Origin: Membranipora membranacea
Lineage: Eukaryota > Bryozoa > Gymnolaemata > Cheilostomatida > Membraniporidae
Reading direction: 5' to 3'
NCBI GenBank assembly: GCA_914767715.1
Contig: OU612065.1
Span: 40,114,001-40,178,000, forward strand
DNA length: 64,000 bases
A program made the translations under genes and the position numbers. Positions 1 to 11,800 of the stretch are shown piece after piece. The notes beneath the pieces were generated by a model. The model was not told the origin of the DNA. It searched no databases and saw only the letters and a list, made by a program, of their open reading frames with translations. Positions within the stretch are counted from its first letter, which is position 1. Each line of letters opens with the position of its first letter.

Positions 1-73
1 GATTAGTCCAGCTGTCACACGTTGAAGATGCGCTGCTTGAGCGCCGCCTCAGTGCTGACACTACCTCACCTAC

Positions 74-2658
74 CTATTATAGCGTGTACTCTCACTGATA
101 GTTGAGTTCTCAAGATTATCGTATTCTTTCTTCTACAAAGAAACAAAATATAACGGCCATGAATAATACATAAAGTATATAGATCTATATATATATATCA
201 GCAGCATTGCATGAGTAATGGCTGAGATCCAGTAAGCAGACTGAAATATTTTCTAATGGCTTATTAATGACCATATTCTGTATAATTATCATATCGCAGA
301 TTACTGATGTACCCTGTGTATCTCAGCTAGACTCTGTATTATCAGGTCTGTGAATAACAGTATTCCAAGTACAGAATATTGACTGGTTCAGTTTTTTGTT
401 GGCCAAGAAAACATTGCTGTAAACGATGGTGAGTCAAGGAACTTTCTTGTATAGTCCAACAATACTAACAATAGCAAAGAAGTCAACAAAACATTCAGTG
501 AATAACAATAACGAATAACAATGGTACAGTAGCAAGTAAATAGTTTCCTCTTTGAATGTGAACATGACAGGCATTTATAGTCAACACAACAAGGCATGCC
601 GTGCATGGCTTGATGGTTTTTGCATCAGACATTGTATCAGGCATGATAATCTCCTAAGATGTTAATCTCATTATCAAGTCCCTATAGAGCTCATCAGGAA
701 TTAAACAGCTCAGAGCTAAAGGGAATTATAGATTCCATCTAAAGCAAAGATCTCCCATCTGACAAACTAGTGACAAAACTCTTGGGAAATATGATGTGAA
801 AGAAAAATTCAATTGACCAACTAAGAAGAAAAAGCAAACAACTGCCTCTAGGGATTACAATATTGTTATTCCCTTACAAGTGGCTACATGAAACCTTGTC
901 AGTGCAGAACCTGTGTACTGTTTTTTGGCTAACAAATTCCTTAGACGCATCCGTTCAGAGCTCACAATCCAACAGGGTTTTATTTCATCAGTGAGGCTCT
1001 TGTGAAGTTTACAACATAAACATTGTTAGAGCGTAACAGACACTCCTGAGTTCATCAGCTCATTTAGTGTAATTAGTGAAACCTGATGCAACAATAATTG
1101 GAGCATAATAACTAACCAGACAACCTTATTCATCAATCCAGCCGAGACTCGAGGAAGCAAAAGTTTTCAATCATACCCAAACAATGCTTGATAGCTGCTC
1201 TCATAATCAAAGGACTGATGTCCCTAAGCTTACAGCTACTTACCCATCAACTACAGGCACAATGATGCCGAGGTCGCGAAGTTTACCCATAGTTAACACC
1301 ACGCCCAGAGCATAACAGAGCGAAGTGATAAAAACCCAGCCTCGATGAGCAGTATAAGACTGATAACTAAATACCGACAGTTACCATGGCCAGAGCAAAG
1401 CAAAAAACTCATCAACAAAGACCTATGTCTAGCTCAATCATGCAGTGCCATGTGTCAAAGTAATTAGCCTGCCATATAATTCCAATGGTAATCCCCTCGC
1501 ATCATCCTTCGCAACCGGTCTGATATATATATATTCCATATTTATACTGGAGCGGACTAAGTCAGAGATATGATTGGGAAACAGCAAATAAATCTATATT
1601 AAACCAAGAAGCCTAAAGTGCATGGACAGTACACACAGGAATGCAGCAAAACTAGCCCTGGTATTCATTTGTGATGTAAAAAATACGATGATGTGATACT
1701 CTAGAGTCTAGATTATGTGCAGCCAGCGCATGGCTAGTCCGGTCAGCAAAAATGTATGAACAAGCATGTCAATAACTATTTTGCACTGGACCTATAATGC
1801 GATTGACAATGATAGGCTTTCATCCAAATTTTTATTTTGTCAAGCAGTGAAATGACTGCTGAAAAATACCAGCACAATAATTATGTTCTTACTGTTCGCT
1901 AAAGCCTTCCAACTCCTCCCATTGATCATCTAAGGTTATATCCAAGTCGAGGAACACACCGTAATCCGCTTGTCCACTGCTGTTGTATTTGTATAGCTGA
2001 AGTGCACAATCCTCAAGCTGCAATATCAAGCATGCAACTGGTATTAACATGGCAAGGTTACATATCATGTGGTGCAGTTTGCTTGAGTGCCTAGTTAAGG
2101 CACAAACTAAGTTTATTTGACAGAGTCTGGTAGTCAGTATTATACAAGCTATGGGTGGGAGTTAGATTAATCTCATCTGTATGTGGCGCTTAACTCATAT
2201 CCCTCGCTGTAAACAATTCCTCCTCTCCTGGTGCTGCTCTCTTCAACAAGGGGTCTAATAGAACTTTGTGAATTTCAGTCAGGATATCAAAAGGTTGTTA
2301 CATTATCAACCAGTACCAGTACCACTACCACATCCCTAGACTCGTATAATAATAATATGTATTTTGAATTTGGTGATGTTTAATCAAGGTTTTAATCCAG
2401 TCCATGTCTGCAGAAGAGTCTTGTCGGATGCACTGAAGAGTTTGTACCTCACAGAGCTGTGATGTTACATCGATATAAGATATGTTTCCTTACCTTATGT
2501 GGAGGGTTGAGGAGTCTGTGAATACCAGACAGCTGATTTACCAAGTGGACATTTGTGAGAAATGTGAAGCTTGGAGGTCTTGATGGTTCTGGATAGTTTG
2601 TACTCGAAAAGGGGTCAGTGTCATCCAGAAACTGGACCCTTGCTACAAAGGTTGACAT
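74..2658 (-). CDS. FHOD: FHOD-type formin, 5' part (3 exons, partial)
   Basis: Three minus-strand exons splice in consistent phase: 2658-2494 (ATG at 2658, donor GTAAGG, phase 0), 2017-1893 (phase 2 out) and 132-74 (phase 1 out, donor GTAGGT). The product begins MSTFVARVQFLDDTDPF and continues with YPEPSRPPSFTFLTN, GIHRLLNPPHK, LEDCALQLYKY, LDQ-type acidic residues and RTQLSVRVHAII. This is the N-terminal GTPase-binding/FH3 region of FHOD1/FHOD3 formins, which nucleate and bundle actin in stress fibres and sarcomeres. FH1 and FH2 lie beyond the left edge. The start is supported because FHOD proteins begin a few residues before the conserved RVQ(F/Y)L(D/E)DTDPF block. Introns are 475 and 1760 bp and hold nothing I recognise. 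Family assignment rests on remembered family sequence; no search was run. Confidence 0.87.
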
Positions 2659-3109
2659 CTTTGCTTCCTTTATTGGTAGTGTTGAATAAGTACTTAGTTC
2701 ATAGTCAAAGCCAAATCTCAGGCACATTAAAGATGTGCAGTACACAAAACTGTATATACACAGTTCTGAATATAGAGCCAAAGCAATACTATCGAGACGA
2801 ATTACATCTCTCAATAACAATGAGATACTCCGCAATGAATTTGATAGTTTGAATCTTGACAAATACACCGAATTCGTATAGTTAATCCTTTAGGATGCAC
2901 ATATTATTCTTTCAATTAATATATTATTTCAGTACATACATCTGAAGTATCATATAACAATATATTCGGATTATTCTGCAATAGTATGGCATAGTGGCGG
3001 CTTAATACCATAATACCATAACAAGCCCAATAGCAGCAGCCTGGAAATTTCAGTAGTTGTCCTCTCACATAACACGGTGGGGTAAGTCATAATTTATCTT
3101 GATTGTGTA

Positions 3110-3158
3110 TGCTGCAGACAGGGAGGGTGGGATATATCCCCACCCTCCCTGCTGCAGA
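3110..3158. repeat. Micro-palindrome with 9-bp direct repeats (1)
   Basis: A perfect 13-bp inverted repeat (arms 3119-3131 and 3139-3151, loop 7 nt) is bracketed by the direct repeat tgctgcaga at 3110-3118 and 3150-3158. The right direct repeat overlaps the last two bases of the arm. Treated as an insertion, it would be 31 bp with a 9-bp target duplication. Confidence 0.7.
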
Positions 3159-3258
3159 GAGGGTGTAGGGAGTATTTTAGGGCGCACCAGCCAACATGAA
3201 TGTTACTCGAGGGAATGGAGAGCTTATCATTAAGATAACCTAAAAGAAGTCTAGGATG

Positions 3259-3309
3259 GGTGTTTCACATAGACTTAATAATAATTATTATTAAGTCTAT
3301 GGTGTTTCA
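3259..3309. repeat. Micro-palindrome with 9-bp direct repeats (2)
   Basis: A perfect 32-bp palindrome (3269-3300, 16-bp arms, no loop) sits between direct repeats ggtgtttca at 3259-3267 and 3301-3309. The inserted part would be 33 bp. It is only 100 bp from the first such structure. Confidence 0.75.
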
Positions 3310-3711
3310 TTAGTAGCCAATGTGCTGGCTTTAATTGGTTGCAAAACATTTCCCAGTGTGTCACTTTCATACAGTTTAATGTATTTAGTGAATGAACTCA
3401 AATTGATCTGAGCAGCTATCTGTTTAGGTGATTTTGTTTTGTTGGTTTGTAACCTGAAGTGAGGGATAGAAAGGAAGGACAGAGGCTGTTAATGTTAGCT
3501 TGATGAAATACAATGAATGATGCCAGACACACTGAAAATGTACAATAAAGTATGCTGTTGGTATTTGGGTATTTTGAAGTATTTTCAAAATTGTAAAATT
3601 ATACGGAGAGGCAATAACCGGTCCACCGAAGAACTCCTTCTTTGAATCTACAACTGTACCTGATACTGTCCTGATGCTAGATTTACATGAAACAAGCCTT
3701 TGACTAACTAA

Positions 3712-3790
3712 TGGGGTAGTTTAGTTGGTAAAGCCAAAGGGCCCGCCCTCTAAACAACTACTGTTGGAGGTCTTGGGTATGAATTCTCCT
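3712..3790 (+). repeat. tRNA-derived SINE-like fragment
   Basis: A box-A-like run (tagtttagttgg) is followed about 50 bp later by a degenerate box B (gggtatgaattctcc). This spacing and content fit a tRNA-derived SINE head. It does not fold as a clean tRNA gene. Confidence 0.35.
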
Positions 3791-5842
3791 GTAACCTAAT
3801 GACCATTCGGTGTTGCTGATACTCCAACCTGTTTGCAAACTTAGAGCAATTAAGAACCAAGGAGTTAGTCAAACTCCTTGTTGGCATCGAATGTGGCAAT
3901 TTCTTCCTTCCTCTTAATGCGGCATTATTTCCCCTTCTATGGAGTACAAACAACATGTGTGTGTAGCATGCATCGTTATGAATGAGCAAAGCAATCTTTT
4001 TCTATTGTAATGTAGACTTCTATATAAAAAAACTCTTTATCCTCCGATCCGTTTTTCTGCACGCTGTTAGCTTACATAAAAACATCTCCAAACAAAGAAG
4101 TAAATCAACATTTGCTGGTAAGGGTAGATTTGCTAAGCTTGTTGCTATCTTGCAATGCCATTACTCATGATCCAGCAGCATCAAATACACACAGGCACCC
4201 TTGTGCTGTTGATATGCGAATACCACATCTCTGCCAACATCAAAACCATCACTACCTCTGAGCAACGGACTCTACATTCAGCAACTAAATTAGAAAGAGG
4301 GGGTGAGGTACTGTGGTCAAACATCAGGTGAAAAAACATTGGAGTTGCCCTCTCAGTGTAAACGGGGTGATAAATACAGGGTGATTATTAGGAGGCGAAT
4401 AAATTGGTTAACTTGACCAGGTAGTTTGGGTCAGAATACAATGTCCCAAAGAGTCTGACTTGCCTTATAGAATATCCTCTTTGTCACAACCAACGTAAGT
4501 GATGATTTTAGGTTTTTCACAAACAAACACATCAGACAATTTCGAGCGGGTGCTTATCTCACTAAACACGGTTCTTTCAGCAGATGTTATCCCTTTCTCA
4601 GTTTACTATCATTTGATATCACCCTATTGCTTTCACTATGCGCTCAGTAGTCACTTTCTCAATTTCAGCCCAATAGTACAGGTTTTATAGGCGGCCCGAC
4701 TATTCACTGATTTCAGGTTGTCAGGCGGCTCAGCCCACAGTGCTGCCATTTGATACGAAACCTTTTGTTGACCTGGACTGGCTTGGAATTAGGTAGATGA
4801 AGTTTTTTGTTAGATGAGCGTGGGTTGTAGACATATTTACAAAGATCGCCTATGTGAGAGGCATCACATGTTTTATGGTTACTGATTAATATATTTTTAG
4901 TTATCAATGGTCATTAACATATCCTTTTAGTTATGTATTTTTTATTTTTGCAGCTACCAGTTTTTTAACCCACAGTTACACTTACGTAAATTCGATATCA
5001 TCTCATAAACATGTATATTGAGTATGGCAGAATGTAATACAATGCAATTACAAAATATTACAATTACAATTATGTGTTGTAATTGAACATATTGATGAGT
5101 ATCCCAGAATGCATTTGATAAGGTGTATGAGATGGATTTCACATTTTTTGGAATTCCAGAAAAGCAGAGAGTCATGAGAAATTTGTTAAAAAATCCAATT
5201 TTCAATTTTCAAATGAAGCCAATCAAATCATCCTGGCCACTCTCAGCTTGAACCAGAGGCAGCTTCAAGGTTTGCGTTTCAATCTAAATTCTAAAGGCTG
5301 TAATCATGTCAAGGGGAGACGAGTTACAAGAGAATATCGCTGGGTGTCATCCTCAAATTTCTTTGTAAGAGAGATGTTGAGAGTTTGCATACTATTAATT
5401 TACCAATTGTACATGTTATTGAGAACTAGCATTTGAGCTGTCTTGGGGTGTAACATAGGTCAGTGATCTCATGTCATCGCTGATGTAATTATATTAGCCC
5501 TGCAGACTACTAAGCTCCTCCCATTTTTATTTGTACAATATCAACAACTCTTGCGCAGCCACAAGTTATCATAGTCTGTTCAAGGACTCCTAAAAATTAG
5601 TTCACTTTCTCCTATGTCACGTTCAGAGAAATTTGAGTTATCAAAGAAGCAAGAAGATTCAGCTTTGTCGAAGAGGATAATGTCACATGTTGGTAAAAAG
5701 CTTGTGTAGTGAGTCACCAAACACAGGAGTTTTATCTTAATGTTTCACTGCCATAAAAGACAATACAGCAGATTCCGGATCAAACTACTCTACTGGGTAC
5801 ATTTCTTGCTTTCTGCTCCCATCTGTATAACATCTATTTCAG

Positions 5843-8800
5843 GGTCGTCTCCGATTCACTGCAAAGAAAACACGAAGGTAAGATGATAATATAACAGAAA
5901 TCTGCTGAGAATAATTGCAGCCAATATTTTTAACAACAACATGTTTAGTTATTGTGACAGTTATCACCACACCTAAAAACCCTATTAAGTGTCTTAATAA
6001 AAGCCGTACTACTTTTGGAAGCAATTTCTGTGATCATTATCATTGACCTGGTACAATAAAAGCGGTTTTTCCATAGTATTTGTTTTTTCCGGAGTACAAT
6101 GTTTCATATGTGATGGTTGTCAGCATGTGTCTCTAATAAATCTTATGTCATCAAACCCACATTAGTGTCTCCATGCACTCGATGGTTGATGCAAAAATAC
6201 CGTATTCACTAAAACAGATATCAGGTTATAGCACCATCAGTGATACACTATACTGTATACAATTGTGCACGTATGTTCCCAGAATGCATCTGTGCATGTG
6301 ACTGTGGAAGACATGGACACTGGAAATACTCTTCTGTCCTGACTCCAGAGTGAAAAAAATCATAAAAAGTCAGCGAAATTTATTGAAGCTAAGAAGTGTT
6401 AAATTCATCGCTGATCAGAATTTATCTCTATATTTTACCAGTGGCTCCAGTCAGCACAAAAAGACCTCCTGTACACTTTTTATATATTTTTGAATGAATG
6501 ATAAAAGAAACCTAATTCATACATGTTCAGAAACTTGCTGCTTGCTTGTAAATTCGGCTTACAGAAGTTGTTGATTCTAAGTATTAGCAAAGTAATCACC
6601 TCACATTCAGGCAAGTAAAGCGTGTGCCTCTGGTCTCCTGTCTTGTTGACAGTAGCCACATTAATCTTTTGTCTTTGAGGGCAAAAGAATTTGCCAAAGT
6701 ATGTACCACAAAATCTACTTATGTATCCTTCAAATTTGCTTTAGACAAAGCTATGCATTTCAAACTACTTGTCCTAATGCTTTAACCCCAAGGAGGTGAT
6801 AAGCACAGTTTTTATGTGCATAGGTGAAATAATACTGGGTAATAAGAGACTGGAGGTATTTGAGAGGATTTGCGGCGAACATCCACAGGAACACTGCTGA
6901 TTCAGTCAGTGGATTTTGCTCTAGATCAAAGTATTGTGAATGGAGCCGCGTTACTTTTTGGAGAGAAAAAAATTCATAGTGACTGATCTGGCACAAAATT
7001 CTCAAATTTATGATCATAACAATCAAATTTGAAATTCCCACAAGCAATTATGGGTGCGTTGCTCAAATCAAGCGATGAAAGATAATAAAATTTATAAAGA
7101 ATGAACTATAAGTGCTTTTATTCAAAAGGAAAAAACCTCTGGTACAACAATTGCTTATATTTTTTTGCTCTGTCTATCTTTGAAGGAGTAGATACTTCTT
7201 GCCGGAAAAAAAGTTAAAAATAAAGATTGCAAGCTTTACAAAAATGATAAGAGGTGATTTTAAGCAATACACAAAAATGAGCCTTGGTCACTCCTGTGTA
7301 ATTTATGGGAAGATTAGGCTCTCATATCTCATTGACGGTAGGACTGTGACTGACTCAGCTCGTAATATTTTCAACTTCATTTGAAAATATTGTGAAATTG
7401 ATGTGCTTATGCAATGAGCTCTTCACAATTTTATATTTGACATCTCTTTTAGAGATCTGATCTGAACTCATACCTGTGGAGAATCGAGCGTAGCCCACCA
7501 TCTTATTTCTTTGGTACCATTCATGTACCGTACACTCAAGTATGGGATTATATACCAGCTAACTCTAAACAAGCCTTCCAAAACTCAAACAACATCTTCT
7601 TAGAATTAGATCTGGCTGACCATGATACTGCGACAGCGTTGGCGCTGTGCCAACTGCTGCCGGACAATCAAACTGTGGACCAGGTTTTACCTCACAAACT
7701 GTATAAGCGTCTGAGGCGACACATGAGTCATCTTAAGAGGAAACTTACTGAGTGGATACGTCCTACTACTGGTGAGACAGCGGCTACTGGGCAGGGTATG
7801 CTCTCTGAGAATTACATCGAGTACCAGCTCCGTGCGATGACAGGATCCTGGGAGAGGCTGAGGCCTATTTGGCTGATGTTGACTGTGAACTCATTGACTG
7901 AGAGCGATGTTAAGACATTCGGTGTTCCAGTATTAGACTTGTATCTGTCTAGACAAGCTGTAAGGTTAGGGAAGCGTACAGGGGCTGTGGAGAGTGTACT
8001 AGAGCAGTGTGAACCTCTCAATCGGCTAAATCACACCAAGGTAGGTACAAGACAATCCATACACCCTGGGATGACACATCGTCACTACTTGGTGATATTG
8101 AGGATGTCACGTTACAAATATTTATGTCCAGCAGGCAAACTTTGTCTGCAGTGATCATGGCTATCATGATGTTTTAGATGTCTATGGCGTTGCGTAGCGC
8201 TTCAAGCTAAATGTAGAACTTGTCAAACCCATTCAGACCTATCAAGTAAGATGATGGGAGTTGATTACTTGGTTGTGCGTTGTTTCTTTGTTTGGGTGGT
8301 TCATACAAACCTGGTGCAGGCAAAGGTCTCTACCGTACACCTACTTGGAGTGGACCAGAGATATAACCAGCAATGGAGAGCCAGGATGAGATTGTGCATG
8401 AAATGTTATTGAGATATCGTATAATAACAGTTATTAGCTGAGCACTTAGGTGTCAGATGATAGCATCTACTTAGATTTAGACACCTTCTGTTCACCGCAA
8501 ACCCATAATTATGTACCCAGCTACTAAACTGTCTGTGGTGAACTGATGCCAAAGGAATGAGTTTTACAAACTAAAATCTTATTTTATATAAACTGAGAGC
8601 ACCGCAAAGTTCTGACCACCTGCAAAATATAGGGTCTGCTAGAATGCAAGAATGGCTTTTTTATAGCAAATTGCTGAAGTATTTCACGCTTTTTATTTTG
8701 ACGTATTGTTACATCAGCAAAACAATTTATATTCTGAACATTTACCAAAAGTGTGATGAAGCTACTTTTTATATCATTCTTCAATTTCAGCTTCATGAGC

Positions 8801-11800
8801 TGGTTAAAGTGCAACATTGCCACTGTTAAATACTTTCTCTAAAATTTCATAACTTAGTGGTAGCAACCCCACCCAGCACTAATATGCTTACCAGACTAGA
8901 CTGTTGAATAAAACCATTGTGTGAATCATTCTATCAGCCCTGCCACTCATCATCAGCTGTGGTATGGGATTCTGCTCTTATCTAGCTGAGGATCTTAATT
9001 AGCCTAATTGACAATTGCTACCTCTTGGCATACATAAAACCAAGAAAGAACATTCCACCCATCATCATGTATAACTGAATGATTATTAGCTACATGACTC
9101 AAGACCAACGGAACTTACTAAAACATGGGTTTGGCAACTTTTACAGTCAAAAACACTTAGAAGGCCTACAATTTCATTCATAATCCACAACTTCATTCAT
9201 AATCTTGATCTTCAAACCATCAATCTACACAAAAATCACAATAATAACAGGTTATCATTACTGAAATGTTTCACAATACCAATCAGTGGATGAAGATGTT
9301 ATTATGATTTGAAGCCTAACTGTCACCCTACTTTTTTACTAAGCACAAAAAAACACCGCCACCAGTTCTGAAAATGTTTTTACTTCGTTGAGACAGCTTT
9401 TTATTGCACTTATGTAGATTTGTTTTCCGGATTCAGCCATCATGCTCAGATCAGGTATTTGTCTCCTGCTGCTGGTTAGTGCTTGCTTGTGTATTTCTTG
9501 TCCTTTTGCTCAATCATCGCATTTATATTAGCACAGGCAATTGATGTTATATTTGATTCAGGTCGTTCGAGCATTGGATGAGACGCTAAGGCGTCATCGA
9601 ATTCATCGTAAGGAAGGAGGAGCTCCGAGAAATGACCTACTAGTTCAGTACAACTGTGGTGACCTACAAAAAACATTGTTTGAAATCTCCTCAAAAAACC
9701 AGGTAAACAAGTGAAAAGCCAAACACTTTTTGGTGTTGAGAGGGTTAATACAATTCTTATGAAATTTTCTTCTCTTTTACCATGTTAGGATAACCCTTAA
9801 ACTGTATAATGAATTCAGGTGTTTTAGCTGTGCCCGCTCTTATGCCTCCTGGTTCAAACACAGCTAATATAGTATAGTATAATATAGTATATCTCTCAAA
9901 CTATCTAGACAGCTATGAAGACAGCAGTATTTCATTTGGTAGGAATGAATGTTCTGATCATCATCTCGAAACCTTCAGTAGCATGTTCAGGGCTCTGATG
10001 TTATCACCATTTTGCTATTAATTTCACAGCTGTGGATGTACAACATCTACATTACATACCAGAGGGAGGTCTTCCTCTACACCTGAATATTACCCTTATA
10101 TTACAGATTGATATGATTGACAGCGAGAGCAGTTTAACAGGGGGGATAAGCCTGGATAGATACTTTGAGATAGAGTTACTCAGTAAACGGAACTCTGTTA
10201 TGACAGAAAGGATAGCTAACTTACTGGAGCAGTACCCAAATGAAAGCTTCTTTTTTGCCTTTGGTGCAGGTGAGGTGTTCCTTGTAGATATTGCTTGTGG
10301 TGGGTTGGGCTGGAATGTTTTCTCTTTGATGAAATGTACTCGGTATGCTTGCGTGAAATGAATTTGAAATTTCATAGATTGGTGTCGAACCAGGCACTAT
10401 GTCTGCAAAATTTAACAATTTGAGCTTCAGAAAGCGTCACTGATGTTTTATGATTTCAGAATTGAATTTTTATGAATCATTATCCCAACAGTAAAGTAGT
10501 TTTATTTTTAATTATTAATAATATTAATTATCAACCAAACGATAAAGGCAGCATCAATCAGTACAACATTTATTTATTTTTAGGCCACTTTCTTGGAAAC
10601 AGCAGTGTTGTGGATCAGCTACGAGACAAAGGATTTTCTATCTCACACATTCCAGCCGGAGAGAAAATAAGACGAAATAGGTAAACGGTAGCTACGGAAA
10701 GATTGTCAGAACACTACTATGATGTCACTATCATATAGTTGGTGCCTCACAATTAATTGTAGAAATACTAAATTTGGTTAGTCATTACTGCCAGGGTACT
10801 GTTTGTCGAATGTAAAATGCTTGCGTACAAAGGAGACATTGTGTTTTCACTATGTAGGTCACAGAGCAGGAAAGTATACGTTAACGATGGTGTAAGTGAA
10901 GATACACACACAGACAGGTAGGTTCATTTATGACCATACTTTTGGTCAGTTTGTCGCTAATAAACAGAGTTACTATGCATCCGAGACAAATTTCCTGCAA
11001 AAGTCCATAACAGTGACCAAGTCTGCTAGATAACTTTCAAGTACGTAGAAAAAGAAAGCGATTTCCCCAAATCAGGATCAGTTAAAGAAAGCATCCAACC
11101 ATTTTGACTCAGAATGTAACGAGAATGTTCTCTTGACTTACAATCTATTTTTACAGTAACGCCATAAGGCACAGGGGAGACAAGAACAAGAAGGCAAGTC
11201 ACAGAAACAGTAAAGAGAAATCATCTAATCCGTATCCTAACTTCACAAAACTCTGGATCAAGATAGAGGAAACTATGTAAGTAATAATCAAAAACTATGA
11301 AGAGTTCAAATTATGATATGTAATTGAGATCAGCCAATATAATACATCCATACATGACAAGTTGGCTGGGCTCTCTATATGGTGGTGCATCACCTTGCGG
11401 GCTTGGTTGGTCTAGGCGCAGCATAAGGCAGCACCCAAACCACCAAAACTCTTTTTTGCTGTTGTTATATTATGAGATAATTAGTTGAATGTGATACTTC
11501 AGTGTTATCCTGTCCTTACAAGGCCATTGGTTGTCCGGAGGTAACCAACCTGCCAAAACAAGTTTTCGATTCAATGATGAGAACTACCAGTTTGGCAATG
11601 AATTATCACAACTCAACAAATTGAGATATTTTTGAAACAAGTGTTCACGATTTTTGCTGACATCAAAGTTTTGACACCCTGAGATTTGAAAGGGGGTCTG
11701 AATCCAAGTCTCACATAGAGCAATGAGTTTGTGTTTCCTTCTCGCTCCACAAAGTCCTTTCAGTTATGGTAATGTCAAAGACCGACAAAGAAGTTAAAAT

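Larger units (their letters stand above)
2659..5842. other. Intergenic region between FHOD and TIKI
   Basis: About 3.2 kb separates the divergently transcribed formin and the first accepted TIKI exon, so both promoters and the unseen first TIKI exon should lie here. I see no convincing gene. It contains two micro-palindromes with 9-bp direct repeats (3110-3158, 3259-3309), a tRNA-like SINE fragment near 3712-3790 and a short hairpin at 3860-3881. A plus-strand open stretch at 5614-5692 ends in a phase-1 donor that fits the exon at 5843. It encodes a charged MSRSEKFELSKKQ-type peptide rather than the signal peptide a TIKI protein needs, so it is not accepted as exon 1. Confidence 0.5.

Noticed and set aside
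3860-3881. Hairpin caaggagtt/aactccttg as another micro-insertion
   Set aside because: No 9-bp direct repeat on its flanks.
5373-5436. Hydrophobic peptide MLRVCILLIYQLYMLL as the TIKI signal exon
   Set aside because: Signal-like, but no usable phase-1 donor follows before the stop.
10052-10418. Minus-strand ORFs opposite a TIKI exon
   Set aside because: Antisense shadows of the well-supported exon at 10107-10269.
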